Source of the DNA: JBLNDG01 sp050261415
Lineage (GTDB): Bacteria > Bacillota > Clostridia > Lutisporales > Lutisporaceae
Assembly: GCA_050261415.1 (NCBI GenBank)
Contig: JBLNDG010000045.1
Coordinates: forward strand, 1-62,447
Direction: 5' to 3'
Length of the DNA stretch: 62,447 bases
The notes beneath the pieces are model-generated. The model did no database searches and had not been told where the DNA came from. It was given only the letters and a program-made list of their open reading frames with translations. Positions 8,458 through 18,298 of this stretch are shown piece after piece. The position numbers and the translations under genes are program-made. Each line of letters begins with the position of its first letter. Position 1 is the first letter of the stretch.

Positions 8458-9117
8458 ATGTATCCAACTCATAGCAAATCCTTTTGGATTTTCATATTTG
8501 CTTTACTAACTGCAGGCGCTGATTTGCTGGGCGCAACAAATATTAGCCCAAATAATGAGCCGGTTTATTCAGCGCTTTTTGACTTTTTTATGCTTATACT
8601 ATGTGGCTTGCTTGGCATATGCATGATCAGTCAAGCAGGGACCCCGTTCCTTTCTAAATATGAAGTGGAGAATTCCTCAAAAACGCTGATAAAATCCTGG
8701 CTGATAGAAGTATTGATATCCTGTCTGCTAATTGCTATAAACACTTATGCATGGTATATATCCTATCAGCAGGCAGCTCGTTATTTACCATGGGTAAGTA
8801 ATCTCACCCCATTGAATGCGGTTTTATTTTCAGCCAAAGCAGCACTTCTTGAAGAGATAATATTCAGGTTATTTATATTTTCATTGCTTCTGTTTGTATT
8901 AAAAAACTTTTTCAACTCAGATAAAATAAAGGTTATTTTAAGCCTGGTCATTTCGGCATTACTATTTTCATATCTGCTGCATTCGGGGTCATTTGTATCA
9001 TCTATTGCGGGAGTCATCCTGGGGTATATTTATTATAGCAAGGGCCTTGTGCCTGCAATGGCGGTTCACTTCATAGCCGATTGCATTCCTTTTGTAATGG
9101 TATCCTTTTTACTGTAA
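8458..9117 (+). CDS. CPBP family intramembrane glutamic endopeptidase
   Basis: A 219-residue membrane protein with about seven spans. The C-terminal half has the three CPBP (Abi/CAAX protease-like) motifs: EEIIFR (EExxxR), the span LLFSYLLHS with its histidine, and AVHFIAD, where Asp takes the place of the usual Asn. I chose ATG 8458, with AAGGGGG 8 bases ahead; a longer frame from 8398 has no ribosome site. The substrate is unknown. It is monocistronic by spacing. A second CPBP domain occurs in this window, fused to an M1 peptidase at 36189-38555. Confidence 0.8.
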   Translation: MYPTHSKSFWIFIFALLTAGADLLGATNISPNNEPVYSALFDFFMLILCGLLGICMISQAGTPFLSKYEVENSSKTLIKSWLIEVLISCLLIAINTYAWYISYQQAARYLPWVSNLTPLNAVLFSAKAALLEEIIFRLFIFSLLLFVLKNFFNSDKIKVILSLVISALLFSYLLHSGSFVSSIAGVILGYIYYSKGLVPAMAVHFIADCIPFVMVSFLL

Positions 9118-9228
9118 ATTTACATGAAATATATACTATTCATAAATTGACATAATGAGGCAGCAATAGTAATATTATGTTGATGATTTATGTTACAGAA
9201 TTTGCATGAAGAAAGGGAGAGAGTATTT

Positions 9229-11910
9229 ATGCAGCAAACAAATAAAAAATTTACACTTAAATTAGTGATTGTTATTGCACTAATTATTTGTGGCACTATT
9301 ACGCAAGTATTTGCTGATGGTACGGGAGACAGCATAGGAACGTGGAAGGAGCTTGCCTCTATCCCATTTACCTCCCAGAGGGGAAATGAAAGCTTTGATA
9401 TAAGGCTTGCAACACTTGCGGGAGGGAATAAAATACTTGTCACAGCAAACAGTAGCGATGTGTTTGTCTATGACATCAGTAAAAATTCCTGGAAGCAGCT
9501 GAAAACCAGGACAATGGAGTATGGACAAGCCGCTGTGGCTTTATCTGACGGCAGAGTGCTCATTATTGGCGGGGAAAAAAGGACTCCGCTGCCTAACAAT
9601 AACTATAAATCGGAATACATAAAGACGGAAATATATAACCCTGCAAATGACGGGTTTACCGCATTGGCACCTTTGCCGGAGAGCCTTATGCAGGTTTCGG
9701 CAGTTGTATTAAAGGATGGCACTGTACTTGCATTTGGAAAAAACTCTGAGGAAAAGAATATAGTTTATAAATATGATGTGATTAAGAATGAATGGGCAGT
9801 GAAAGCAAAGCTTGGGTATGTGGGGGCAAGAACACTTGTCAATAGCAAGGGCAATGTATTTTCCTATGGAGCAAGTGCTTTTGATGCACCATATAACCCA
9901 GGTGAATATTATGATTACAGTAAAGATATATTCAGCACATCTTGGGTAATGCCCAATCCAAGAGCTTCAGGAGCTTGTACAGTGCTGTTGGACGGCAAGT
10001 TTTTTATTGTAGGAGGGGCATTAGGAGGTTATAGTGAAGGGGCACAATGGGATGCGGACATATTTGACCCCGAGCAGAATCTTTGGAGGACTACTTCCGA
10101 AATGGGCGAGGGCAGACTGAATGCAAGGGCGGCAACGCTTCCCGATGGCCGTGTGGTTGTCATGGCAGGGTTTCGTGGGAAAGAATATTTTAAATCAACA
10201 GAAATCTACAATCCTGTTACAGATACCTGGATAAAGGGTCCTTCCCTCAAATACAACTACTTCAGCCCTGCGGTAGTACAGCTTAATAACGGTAATATAA
10301 TTATTATAGGGGGTTCCAGCAATCAGATTAACAACAAATGTGAGTTGTTATCACTGAACCCGTCTGTCAGCAGTAAAACCCTGCAATCCTATGATAAGCC
10401 GGAGGATGCAGTATTGGCTACTGTAGGAACTCCATACATAAAAGCTAATGGAAACAAGGTAATTTTGGATGATAGCAACCCGACTGCTGCCCCTATTTCA
10501 AAAGATGGGCAGACTATGGTGCCTCTAAGCTTCTTTAAAAAGGGTTTTGGTGTAGAAATAATCGAAAACCCGCAAGACAGTACATTTAAAATAATATATG
10601 GAGGCAAGAACCTTGCTTTGAAACTTGGAAGCAAGGATATGCTATCCTCGGGAAAGAAAACCGTCATGGCAGCTTCAATTCAAAAAATAAACGGTATTGT
10701 ATATGTCCCGCTAAGACCCGTAGTTGAGCAGCTGGGCAAAAAAATAACATGGCTGGAAGGCCTCATTGCTGTTTCCGACAGGGCGGTTTACCTGGATAAA
10801 ATATCCGCCTATGATGGACTGACGGAGCTTGACAGCAAGTATAAAAGAGGCATTTTAGACGGTGCAAAGCTTTTAAAGGAAGTAGATGTATTCAGCAAGG
10901 ACGGATGGGATTATAAATGGTTTTATGTAATGAATGACAGTGCAATAACCCGCTTTTCCGATAATAATTGCAGTGAGTATACGCACAAGTATCTTATAAG
11001 GGAAAACAAGGCAGAGGGCAAGCTGGAGCAGGTTACCGAGGGAAATTCCGGTAGGGTCTTGAAACTTGAGGGAGATACAATGTTTTTTTATGACGGGGGC
11101 TACTTATCCAAGATGAAGCTTGGAGAAACATATAAGGAATATGTGAAAAGCGCGGCTCCGCTTTCCGGTTCGGAAAACATGGTATCAATCGTATCCTTTG
11201 ATTGGAATTTGGATAATTTTATTGAGCTGGATAATGCAAGAGTAGAAGGGGACTGGATATATTTTACATGGAGTACGATTCCTGATATGTACCAGCGCCG
11301 TGATGACCCTTTGGGATATCCCATGAGAGTGAAATATGACGGTTCAAGTTTGCAGATACTCAGCAGATACCAGATGGAACCAAACTGGAGAGGCATTTAT
11401 GGTTTTGCAAAAAGCGGGGATTACCTCTACTATTTGACTCAGAGGAGAATGATTGCCGGCACTGAGGAGCAGTTCATGCTTCACAGGGTAAAGGTGGATG
11501 GAAGCGATGAAAAAGATGTAGCTGAAGTAATGTATTTTGATATTTATAAAGACAAGATTTATTACAGAAAGCTTGGCGATACCGGAAAGTATGATTCAGT
11601 GAAATTCTACAGCGTCAACCTTGATGGAAGTGACAACAAGCTTCTCAGTGTAAATGGAGCCTGGGAGGTACAGTACTTTGGGGACTCTCTCTATTATAAA
11701 ATATATAATGACGAAACCGGTGTGTATACTATGAAAACCGACGGGAGCGGTGTAAGAAAGATAGGAGATGTCCAGGGCGAGCTGCTTCGTGCCGATGACA
11801 GATATGTATATTATAATTATTCATATTATGACCATGATAAAAACAAGTTTATGAATTTGGGCACCTACAGGATTGATATTGGAAGCGGCAAAAAGGAAAA
11901 GGCAAATTAG
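9229..11910 (+). CDS. secreted kelch-repeat protein with stalk-like and DUF5050-like domains
   Basis: An 893-residue exported protein. A signal peptide (KLVIVIALIICGTITQVFA) is followed by kelch blades at about residues 30-390, seen as repeated motifs such as DGRVLIIGG, DGRVVVMAG and NGNIIIIGGSS with following tryptophans in NPVTDTWIKG. Residues about 400-540 resemble the copper-amine-oxidase N-terminal (stalk) domain (MVPLSFF, YVPLRPVVEQLGKKITW). The rest resembles a DUF5050-type six-bladed propeller (VKVDGSDEK, VNLDGSDNK, MKTDGSGVRK). The start ATG 9229 has AAGGGAGAG; a TTG at 9190 is less likely. It is probably a surface binding or scaffold protein; ligand unknown. Confidence 0.75.
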   Translation: MQQTNKKFTLKLVIVIALIICGTITQVFADGTGDSIGTWKELASIPFTSQRGNESFDIRLATLAGGNKILVTANSSDVFVYDISKNSWKQLKTRTMEYGQAAVALSDGRVLIIGGEKRTPLPNNNYKSEYIKTEIYNPANDGFTALAPLPESLMQVSAVVLKDGTVLAFGKNSEEKNIVYKYDVIKNEWAVKAKLGYVGARTLVNSKGNVFSYGASAFDAPYNPGEYYDYSKDIFSTSWVMPNPRASGACTVLLDGKFFIVGGALGGYSEGAQWDADIFDPEQNLWRTTSEMGEGRLNARAATLPDGRVVVMAGFRGKEYFKSTEIYNPVTDTWIKGPSLKYNYFSPAVVQLNNGNIIIIGGSSNQINNKCELLSLNPSVSSKTLQSYDKPEDAVLATVGTPYIKANGNKVILDDSNPTAAPISKDGQTMVPLSFFKKGFGVEIIENPQDSTFKIIYGGKNLALKLGSKDMLSSGKKTVMAASIQKINGIVYVPLRPVVEQLGKKITWLEGLIAVSDRAVYLDKISAYDGLTELDSKYKRGILDGAKLLKEVDVFSKDGWDYKWFYVMNDSAITRFSDNNCSEYTHKYLIRENKAEGKLEQVTEGNSGRVLKLEGDTMFFYDGGYLSKMKLGETYKEYVKSAAPLSGSENMVSIVSFDWNLDNFIELDNARVEGDWIYFTWSTIPDMYQRRDDPLGYPMRVKYDGSSLQILSRYQMEPNWRGIYGFAKSGDYLYYLTQRRMIAGTEEQFMLHRVKVDGSDEKDVAEVMYFDIYKDKIYYRKLGDTGKYDSVKFYSVNLDGSDNKLLSVNGAWEVQYFGDSLYYKIYNDETGVYTMKTDGSGVRKIGDVQGELLRADDRYVYYNYSYYDHDKNKFMNLGTYRIDIGSGKKEKAN

Positions 11911-11940
11911 TGGAAAATGCGACATACCTGATCGGAAAAT

Positions 11941-11969
11941 GAAGGGCCTGCTTGATAAGCAGGCCCTTC
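11941..11969. terminator. bidirectional terminator
   Basis: A perfect 13-bp stem (GAAGGGCCTGCTT / AAGCAGGCCCTTC) with loop GAT lies between the converging kelch gene and the M6 protease gene. T-runs are short on both sides, so efficiency is uncertain. Confidence 0.65.
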
Positions 11970-11998
11970 ATTGAAGCAGCTGAAAACCTATAGAAGTG

Positions 11999-14212
11999 TT
12001 ACTTTGTAGGACGTACCTGTATCTCCATGAAGGGTGGCATACCTTCTTCGTTTTGTGAACGTATAACAATAGTCGTGCCTGTATTTGGATTCATTACACT
12101 ACCTTGAGGATTGTCGGGGTCATAGTACTGGATGCTATCATCAAATACACTCACTGCCGGTAAGCTTTCAATTGGTGACTCCACGCTGTTAACATGTATA
12201 TTGGGAATGGCGTCTGTCGGAAATAATGTAAATGTTGAATCATAGGTCTGTATACGATTACGCCAGACTGCACCATTCACGTTTCTAAGTGCTGTGTAAT
12301 GCGCATCGATTGGCAGAAGCAAGCCCTCCCCGGGGTGGACGCGCGTCTGATTATTCTTTTGAGATGTATCCCAGTAATTTATTAGCAGTCCATCCTGGTA
12401 AGGGAAGTGGTCAACATAGTTTGCCAGTTCGGGATTATCCAAGTAACCGAAGAAGTACGGGCCTGTCTTGAGGGTGGAATCATACCCTTCATATGCCCTG
12501 TACTCTGCCACGTAGTAGTGGCTGTAAAGCATAGATTCTTCTCCGGTAGAGGTATAGAAGCCTTCAAATGTCCAGCCTGCATCGGCTTCAGCACCGTCTG
12601 TATCGAAACCGGTAATATTGATATCGTCTACCATGAAGCCATCCCCGCCAGTAGCTCCATCTGTCCAATAGCGGAAGCCAAGCAGGACATCGCCGGCTGG
12701 AAGGCTGGCAGTCAAATCAACCCAATCCTCCGAAACACCTGTGATACCGAAGTCCTTGTTCTGGCCATTGGGGTCGTCAGTCGTTGAAAGGTTTGTCTCT
12801 ATAGATGTCCATGTAGCACCGTTGTCTGTTGAATAGACCAGATAAGCATAGTCCCAATCCTGCTCGATATCGTATTTCACTTTTGCACTCAGGGTTGCAC
12901 CATCCGGTAAATTGAAGGATTTATACATAAAGTTGTCCAGGTCGTCGCCGGCTCCGCTGTAGTAGAAATTTTCTCCGTTGTATGGGTCACTAATGTACGT
13001 GGTAACTGATTTCTTGGGCAGGATCACAAATACGGCTTGCGCCTGCTTTGTGTTGAATTCCATAGGTCCTAGCCTATGTGTTGAATTTTTACCTGCACGA
13101 GCTACTTCATAATTCAGCCAACCAAGCTGGAACTTTTCCCAGGCCCCCATATGGCTGGACTTGGAACCGATATCCTCGGTGCCGTCGCCCATCCAGGAGC
13201 CGGAGGACATAAGCGTCCAGAAGCCGGTGCCATTCTCACCGCCGGAAGTGTCGTAAAGGTCAGGTAAACCCATGTCATGGCCATACTCGTGGGTGAAAAC
13301 TCCTACACCGCCATTCTCAGGCTGGATTGTGTATTTGCCAACCCAGTAGTTGCTATCGCCAATCTGGATGCCACCCAGTTTATTGAAATCCGGGCCTGCA
13401 ATACCCATCAGATTGGAATAGGAATACCAACTGTGGCTCCATATTGTCCAAGCTGGTGCTCCGGCTTCTTCACCCTCACCGGCGTGCACGGACTGGAAAG
13501 TGTCGATATAACCGTCCGGTTCGTCAAAGTCTCCGTCACCGTCATAATCATAACGGTCCTTTACATCGAACTGGCTAAGATATTCATTTATTTCATCAGT
13601 AGTTTTTCCCGCTGCAATTTGTTGCTCATACCAGCCATTGACCGTATCCTGCAGGAAGTTCCAGACATTCGCATCAGGATTATCGTCATAATACTCGGCA
13701 TTTCCGGGAACTTGAATCCAATCGGTGACATCGCCATGTACTGCATAGCGGCCGGAGGACTGCTCTATGTAATAGTTGCGCATCGAGTTTGCACCGGGCT
13801 CCTCGCTGAAGAGCAGATCCATGAAATAATCCCTGTTAAAATCAGGTTCCCAGATAGTTGTGTTGTCAACAGTACGGTCCGGTTCCGGGATGGTATTGTG
13901 CTTTAAATCGGCAAATTCGCCAAGTACGGTCCAGATAGCACCTTCGCCTTCACGTTCAAGCTCAACATATTGGCCTTTCGCCACTTCATGGGTTTTACCC
14001 AATGCCTTACTGTTGAGCTTATCTTCCAAAGCGCGTTTTCTTAAATCAAGCTGCTTATTAGTTAACGGGTCAGGCTTGTTGTCTTCCTTTTGAACAAATT
14101 CAGAACCATCATCGTTGGTTCCGTCAATTACCGGTGCAGCATATACCGACGTTGTTAAGCTTACAATCATTATAAATGCAAGCACCAGCATGCAGAAGTT
14201 TCTTAATTTCAT
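11999..14212 (-). CDS. secreted immune inhibitor A-like M6 metalloprotease
   Basis: A 737-residue secreted protease. A signal peptide (NFCMLVLAFIMIVSLTTSVYA) precedes a propeptide, then the M6 catalytic domain with HEYGHDMGLPD near residue 307, the HExxHxxGxxD zinc site. It continues with SSGSWMGDGTEDIGSKSSHMGAW, and two jelly-roll-like segments in the C-terminal half (LSAKVKYDIEQDWDYAYLVY). The family is immune inhibitor A, which degrades host or environmental proteins. The start has AAGGAGGATATCTG-ATG on the minus strand. All expected catalytic residues are present. Confidence 0.9.
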   Translation of the reverse strand: MKLRNFCMLVLAFIMIVSLTTSVYAAPVIDGTNDDGSEFVQKEDNKPDPLTNKQLDLRKRALEDKLNSKALGKTHEVAKGQYVELEREGEGAIWTVLGEFADLKHNTIPEPDRTVDNTTIWEPDFNRDYFMDLLFSEEPGANSMRNYYIEQSSGRYAVHGDVTDWIQVPGNAEYYDDNPDANVWNFLQDTVNGWYEQQIAAGKTTDEINEYLSQFDVKDRYDYDGDGDFDEPDGYIDTFQSVHAGEGEEAGAPAWTIWSHSWYSYSNLMGIAGPDFNKLGGIQIGDSNYWVGKYTIQPENGGVGVFTHEYGHDMGLPDLYDTSGGENGTGFWTLMSSGSWMGDGTEDIGSKSSHMGAWEKFQLGWLNYEVARAGKNSTHRLGPMEFNTKQAQAVFVILPKKSVTTYISDPYNGENFYYSGAGDDLDNFMYKSFNLPDGATLSAKVKYDIEQDWDYAYLVYSTDNGATWTSIETNLSTTDDPNGQNKDFGITGVSEDWVDLTASLPAGDVLLGFRYWTDGATGGDGFMVDDINITGFDTDGAEADAGWTFEGFYTSTGEESMLYSHYYVAEYRAYEGYDSTLKTGPYFFGYLDNPELANYVDHFPYQDGLLINYWDTSQKNNQTRVHPGEGLLLPIDAHYTALRNVNGAVWRNRIQTYDSTFTLFPTDAIPNIHVNSVESPIESLPAVSVFDDSIQYYDPDNPQGSVMNPNTGTTIVIRSQNEEGMPPFMEIQVRPTK

Positions 14213-14622
14213 TCAGATATCCTCCTTATTTTTGAAATTATGATAGGCACTATCTAATTCAGCTCAAAATCCTCACCCCCCATGCATCAGGTTAGTGCCC
14301 AGCTTTTTCAATTTATTAGGGGCCTGTCTTGAGATGAAGCACTTTATCTTTTATGCCATATTAGATAGGAAATTAATTACATATATATAAACTATACAAT
14401 AACCTGGAGCAAGAAACTTGTAATAATCGCCTGTCTTTTTAGTTCTATTTTTCTGCAAGACTGAAAATAATGGACTAACATGTTAAAGGATGGAAGTCCG
14501 GCTGATCGACAAATAGTTAATGAGATTAAATCCTTCCTGTGATAATATAATATTATGGAATTGCGGGAAAGATTTATTTATTTGTGAATTTTGTGGGATA
14601 ATAATTTCAGGGAGGTATTTAT
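14213..14622. other. 410-base divergent intergenic region
   Basis: No gene is seen. On the minus strand TTGCTC (14407-14412) and TATATA (14384-14389) with a 17-base spacer form a plausible sigma-A promoter for the M6 protease, with a leader of about 170 bases. On the plus strand GGGATAATAAT shortly before the pepT ribosome site may include a -10 element. No clear riboswitch or repeat was seen. Confidence 0.4.
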
Positions 14623-15846
14623 ATGCAAAAAGTAGTTGAAAGGTTTCTGCGGTATGTAAGCTATGATACAACCAGCAGGGAGGACTCACAATCAGTTCCA
14701 AGCACTCCGGGTCAAATTGAATTAGCCAGGGCATTGGAAAAGGAACTAAAGGAGTTGGGGTTAAAGGATGTAAGCCTTGATAAAAATGGATATCTCATGG
14801 CAACCTTGCCGGCAAACACCAATAAGGCTGTTCCTGTGATAGGATTCATTGCCCATATGGATACCAGTGATGGAGCAAGCGGCGCGAACATTAAGCCTAG
14901 GATTGAAACCAATTATAGCGGCGGGAATATCCTGCTCAATAAAGAGCAGAATATAACTCTTTCTCCTGAAGAGTTTCCGGAGCTGAAAAAATATATAGGA
15001 GAAGACTTAATTGTCACAGACGGTACAACCCTTTTAGGGGCTGATGATAAAGCAGGAGTTGCGGAGATTATCACAGCAGTGGAATATCTATTGAATCACC
15101 CAGAGCTGCCTCACGGCACAATCCGGGTTGCGTTCACTCCGGATGAAGAAATTGCGAGGGGAACGGATCACTTTGATGTGAAAAGGTTCAATGCTGACTT
15201 TGCTTATACTGTTGATGGCGGAGAGCTGGGAGAGCTTGAATATGAGAACTTTAACGCGGCTAAAGCAATTATCCAGATAAATGGCAGAAGTGTACATACA
15301 GGAAGTGCAAAGAACAAAATGAAAAATGCTTTGCTGATTGCGATGGAATTCAATGTAATGCTTCCTCCAACTGAAACACCGGGACATACTGAAGGCTATG
15401 AAGGCTTCTATCACTTGGAGCTGTTAAACGGTAAGGTGGAGTCTGCGTCCTTGAAATATTTGCTAAGAGATTTTGACAGGGCAAAGCTGGAGGAAAGAAA
15501 GGCAAGAATCCTCAAGATAACTGGTTATTTGAATGAAAAATATGGAGAAGGCACAGTTGTGTCTGAGGTGGCTGATCAGTACTATAACATGAGAGAAAAA
15601 ATTGAACCCGTAATTCATATTGTCGATAACGTAAAGAAAGCTATGGCAGAGGTTGGAGTAACTCCGATAGTAAGCCCGATTAGAGGAGGTACTGACGGGG
15701 CAAGACTGTCCTTTATGGGATTGTGCACACCTAATATCTTTACGGGGGGACACAATTTCCACGGGAGATTTGAGTATATTCCGGTGAAATCAATGGAAAA
15801 GGCAGTAGATGTCATACTGAAGCTTATTGAAATATACAGCAGGTAG
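14623..15846 (+). CDS. pepT: peptidase T (tripeptidase)
   Basis: A 407-residue zinc aminotripeptidase of the M20B family that releases the N-terminal residue of tripeptides in the cytoplasm. The zinc-site motifs are present: GFIAHMDTSDG (about residue 80), DGTTLLGADDKAG (about 140), FTPDEEIARGTDHFD (about 175), VDGGELGELEYE and the C-terminal FTGGHNFHGRFEYI. The dimerisation domain lies between about 215 and 315. Length matches the family. The start has GGGAGGTATTTAT-ATG. It is monocistronic or leads a loose cluster with the nitroreductase. Confidence 0.95.
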   Translation: MQKVVERFLRYVSYDTTSREDSQSVPSTPGQIELARALEKELKELGLKDVSLDKNGYLMATLPANTNKAVPVIGFIAHMDTSDGASGANIKPRIETNYSGGNILLNKEQNITLSPEEFPELKKYIGEDLIVTDGTTLLGADDKAGVAEIITAVEYLLNHPELPHGTIRVAFTPDEEIARGTDHFDVKRFNADFAYTVDGGELGELEYENFNAAKAIIQINGRSVHTGSAKNKMKNALLIAMEFNVMLPPTETPGHTEGYEGFYHLELLNGKVESASLKYLLRDFDRAKLEERKARILKITGYLNEKYGEGTVVSEVADQYYNMREKIEPVIHIVDNVKKAMAEVGVTPIVSPIRGGTDGARLSFMGLCTPNIFTGGHNFHGRFEYIPVKSMEKAVDVILKLIEIYSR

Positions 15847-15928
15847 ATTTTCCAGATAAGTATAATAAAAGTATTATGTTAATCATATAATATGAGGTAT
15901 AAAAATTAGTTCGGGAGGCGTAGGTTCT

Positions 15929-16456
15929 ATGAGCTTCTTGGAAATCGCAAAAAAGAGATATTCGGTCAGGGGATACCAGGATAAGAAGGTTGAAGAAGAA
16001 AAGCTTCAAAGGATACTCGAAGCGGGAAGAATTGCCCCCACAGGTGCCAACAGGCAGCCTCAAAGAATAATAGTTGTAAGAGAGAAAGAAGGATTTGAAA
16101 AGCTAAAGAAAGCGGCTAACGTATATAATGCTCCTTTGGCACTTATAGTTTGCGGCAATCATGACGAAGTCTGGAGAAGAAGTTATGACGGCAAGAGCAT
16201 ATTGGATATAGATGCCGCCATTGTGACCGACCATATGATGCTTCAGGCTACGGAAGAAGGCTTGGGTACAGTTTGGATATGTTATTTCAATCCTGAGGTT
16301 ATAAAGAAAGAATTCAACCTGCCAAAGAACATTGAACCGATAAATATTCTTGCGGTTGGGTACGCAGCAGGTGCCGCGGCATCACTCGACAGGCATGGTA
16401 AAGAGCGTAAGCCGCTTGATTCAACAGTTTTTTATGAGCACTACACCGTTAAGTAG
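15929..16456 (+). CDS. nitroreductase family protein
   Basis: A 175-residue FMN-dependent oxidoreductase. The N-terminal RYSVRGYQDKKVEEEKLQRI and APTGANRQPQRIIVV are the FMN-binding elements of the nitroreductase fold, and ATEEGLGTVWICYFNPEVIK and PINILAVGYA are typical of the C-terminal half. The natural substrate cannot be told from sequence. The start follows GGGAGGCG. It lies between pepT and a CoA-binding protein gene, with no obvious shared pathway. Confidence 0.88.
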   Translation: MSFLEIAKKRYSVRGYQDKKVEEEKLQRILEAGRIAPTGANRQPQRIIVVREKEGFEKLKKAANVYNAPLALIVCGNHDEVWRRSYDGKSILDIDAAIVTDHMMLQATEEGLGTVWICYFNPEVIKKEFNLPKNIEPINILAVGYAAGAAASLDRHGKERKPLDSTVFYEHYTVK

Positions 16457-16512
16457 AATTTTTGTGAAAACAGGGCATTATAATAGAAAATAGTGCTTTG
16501 GAGGTACATTTT

Positions 16513-16887
16513 ATGCTGCAGGATACGATGTTGGGAAAAAAGGTTTGGGCTGTGGTAGGAGCCAATGACAATCCGGAAAAATTCGGGAACAAGATATATA
16601 AAAGACTCAAGACCAGGGGCTATGAGGTTTATGTCGTGAATCCCATGTATGAGACTGTTGAAGGCGACCCGTGCTACAAGGATCTTTCATCACTGCCGAA
16701 GGTGCCTGAAGTCATTGATATGGTGGTATCTCCTAAAAGGGGCATACCCTTTATAGAAGAAGCTGCAAGATTGGGTATCAAGTATATCTGGCTTCAGCCC
16801 GGAACCTATGATGATGAACTGACAGAACTGATAGAAAAGCTCGGGCTGACGATGCTTAAAGACTGTGTGCTTGTTGCAACACAATAA
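16513..16887 (+). CDS. CoA-binding domain protein (YccU-like)
   Basis: A 124-residue Rossmann-fold protein of the succinyl-CoA-ligase-type CoA-binding family: KVWAVVGANDNPEKFGNKIY, GYEVYVVNPMYETVEG, YKDLSSLPKVPEVIDMVVSP and YIWLQPGTYDDELTELIE. These small stand-alone proteins have no settled function. I chose ATG 16513 because TTTGGAGGT sits just ahead; a TTG at 16498 overlaps this site. A good terminator follows. Confidence 0.85.
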   Translation: MLQDTMLGKKVWAVVGANDNPEKFGNKIYKRLKTRGYEVYVVNPMYETVEGDPCYKDLSSLPKVPEVIDMVVSPKRGIPFIEEAARLGIKYIWLQPGTYDDELTELIEKLGLTMLKDCVLVATQ

Positions 16888-16902
16888 AGATTAGTATTTA
16901 GA

Positions 16903-16945
16903 GAACACCTTTTGCTATAGATTTGGCAGAAGGTGTTTTTTCTTT
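16903..16945 (+). terminator. terminator after CoA-binding protein gene
   Basis: AACACCTTTTGC pairs with GCAGAAGGTGTT (one mismatch), then TTTTTTCTTT. Confidence 0.85.
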
Positions 16946-17061
16946 GGTCTGTCTATGAAGGTGGTGCCATACATTTTATTAAGGATTTTTACAGGCCTGC
17001 TTGCCTATGCAGTTTCACGGGCAGCCTGAATCAGTAGTAAATCAGAATGGATGGTGTCTTA

Positions 17062-17649
17062 ATGATTAATAAACTATGGTTCTATATGATAGCAATAGCA
17101 GTAGCCTTTGCAGCGACAAGCGGGAAGCTTGGACTGCTTACAGAGGAGATTTTTTCGTCTTTGCGTTCTTCTGTGGATATGGGTATCGGGCTTATCGGAG
17201 GGATGATGCTCTGGTGCGGAGTGCTTAAGGTCGCTGAGAAATCCGGTTTGGTAGATAGGATATCAACCTTTATTAGGCCGGTTCTAAAACTCATTTTCAA
17301 GGATATTCCGTCTAAGAGCGGAGCTATGGGTGCAATGATAATGAACATAACCTCCAATATGCTGGGGCTTGGTAATGCGGCAACCCCTTTAGGCCTCAAA
17401 GCAATGCAGGAGCTCCAGCTTCTGAACCCCAGAAAAGATACTGCAACAAATGCTATGTGCATGTTTCTCGTTATAAATGCTGCACCGGTACAGTTCATTC
17501 CTGCGACGGTAATGTCGCTTAGGTCATCTGCCGGTTCAGTAAATCCAGGCATAATAATACTTCCTGCAATGTTGACCTCCTTTGCTGCAGTAACTGCAGG
17601 AATAGTCTCCTGCAAGCTGCTGGAAAAGACATACGGAGGTGCAAAATGA
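17062..17649 (+). CDS. spmA: spore maturation protein A (nucleoside recognition domain)
   Basis: A 195-residue membrane protein of the Gate/nucleoside-recognition family. In Bacillus, SpmA with SpmB helps dehydrate the spore core. Matching stretches are MINKLWFYMIAIAVAFA, LIGGMMLWCGVLKVAEKSGL, MGAMIMNITSNMLGLGNAATPLGLKAM and FLVINAAPVQFIPATV. I prefer ATG 17062, with GGATGGTG upstream, over ATG 17047; both are possible. The stop overlaps the spmB start by 4 bases, as in the known spmAB operon. It supports a spore-forming host. Confidence 0.92.
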   Translation: MINKLWFYMIAIAVAFAATSGKLGLLTEEIFSSLRSSVDMGIGLIGGMMLWCGVLKVAEKSGLVDRISTFIRPVLKLIFKDIPSKSGAMGAMIMNITSNMLGLGNAATPLGLKAMQELQLLNPRKDTATNAMCMFLVINAAPVQFIPATVMSLRSSAGSVNPGIIILPAMLTSFAAVTAGIVSCKLLEKTYGGAK

Positions 17650-18155
17650 ATTTTATTTTACCTCTTTTGATACTTTTGATACTTACATACGGGTACTTAA
17701 AGGGAGTCAAGGTTTATGAGGCATTTATCGAGGGTGCAAAGGACGGCCTTTTAATTACCTTCAGGATATTGCCTTATATTGCTGCAATGCTTCTGGCTGT
17801 GGGGATGCTGAGAAGCTCAGGGGGACTGGATTTTCTTCTTTATGTACTGCGGCCCTTATCGTCAAGGGTTGGAATACCTGATGAGGTTGTACCGCTAATC
17901 ATAATGAAGCCCCTTTCGGGGGGCGGTTCCCTTGGGATACTGGCTGATATATTAAAAAGGGTTGGTCCGGACAGCTATGCGGGGATACTGTCCAGTACAA
18001 TTATGAGCAGTACAGAGACTATATTTTATACTATTACAGTTTACTTCGGTTCCATTGGCATAAAAAATATAAGGCATACCCTTATTTCTGCCCTGATTGC
18101 GGACATCGCGGGTGTGGCATCAGCTGTGTTAATTTGCAGACTATTATTGCTTTAA
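17646..18155 (+). CDS. spmB: spore maturation protein B
   Basis: A 169-residue partner of SpmA with the same Gate-type membrane fold: YLKGVKVYEAFIEGAKDGL, RILPYIAAMLLAVGMLRSSGGLD, PDEVVPLIIMKPLSGGGSLGIL and STIMSSTETIFYTITVYFGS. The start ATG overlaps the spmA stop (ATGA), with the ribosome site GGAGGTG inside spmA. Length is close to the Bacillus protein. Confidence 0.92.
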   Translation: MNFILPLLILLILTYGYLKGVKVYEAFIEGAKDGLLITFRILPYIAAMLLAVGMLRSSGGLDFLLYVLRPLSSRVGIPDEVVPLIIMKPLSGGGSLGILADILKRVGPDSYAGILSSTIMSSTETIFYTITVYFGSIGIKNIRHTLISALIADIAGVASAVLICRLLLL

Positions 18156-18298
18156 AAGGGAAAATAAAATATGTGACGAATTATATAATAAATATAAATT
18201 TGATCCATCATATTGCCGATTACTGTTATATAATGGGTTTTATGGCTAAACACACAATGTTTAAAAATACATATAAGAGAAGGAAATGGAGTTGGCTT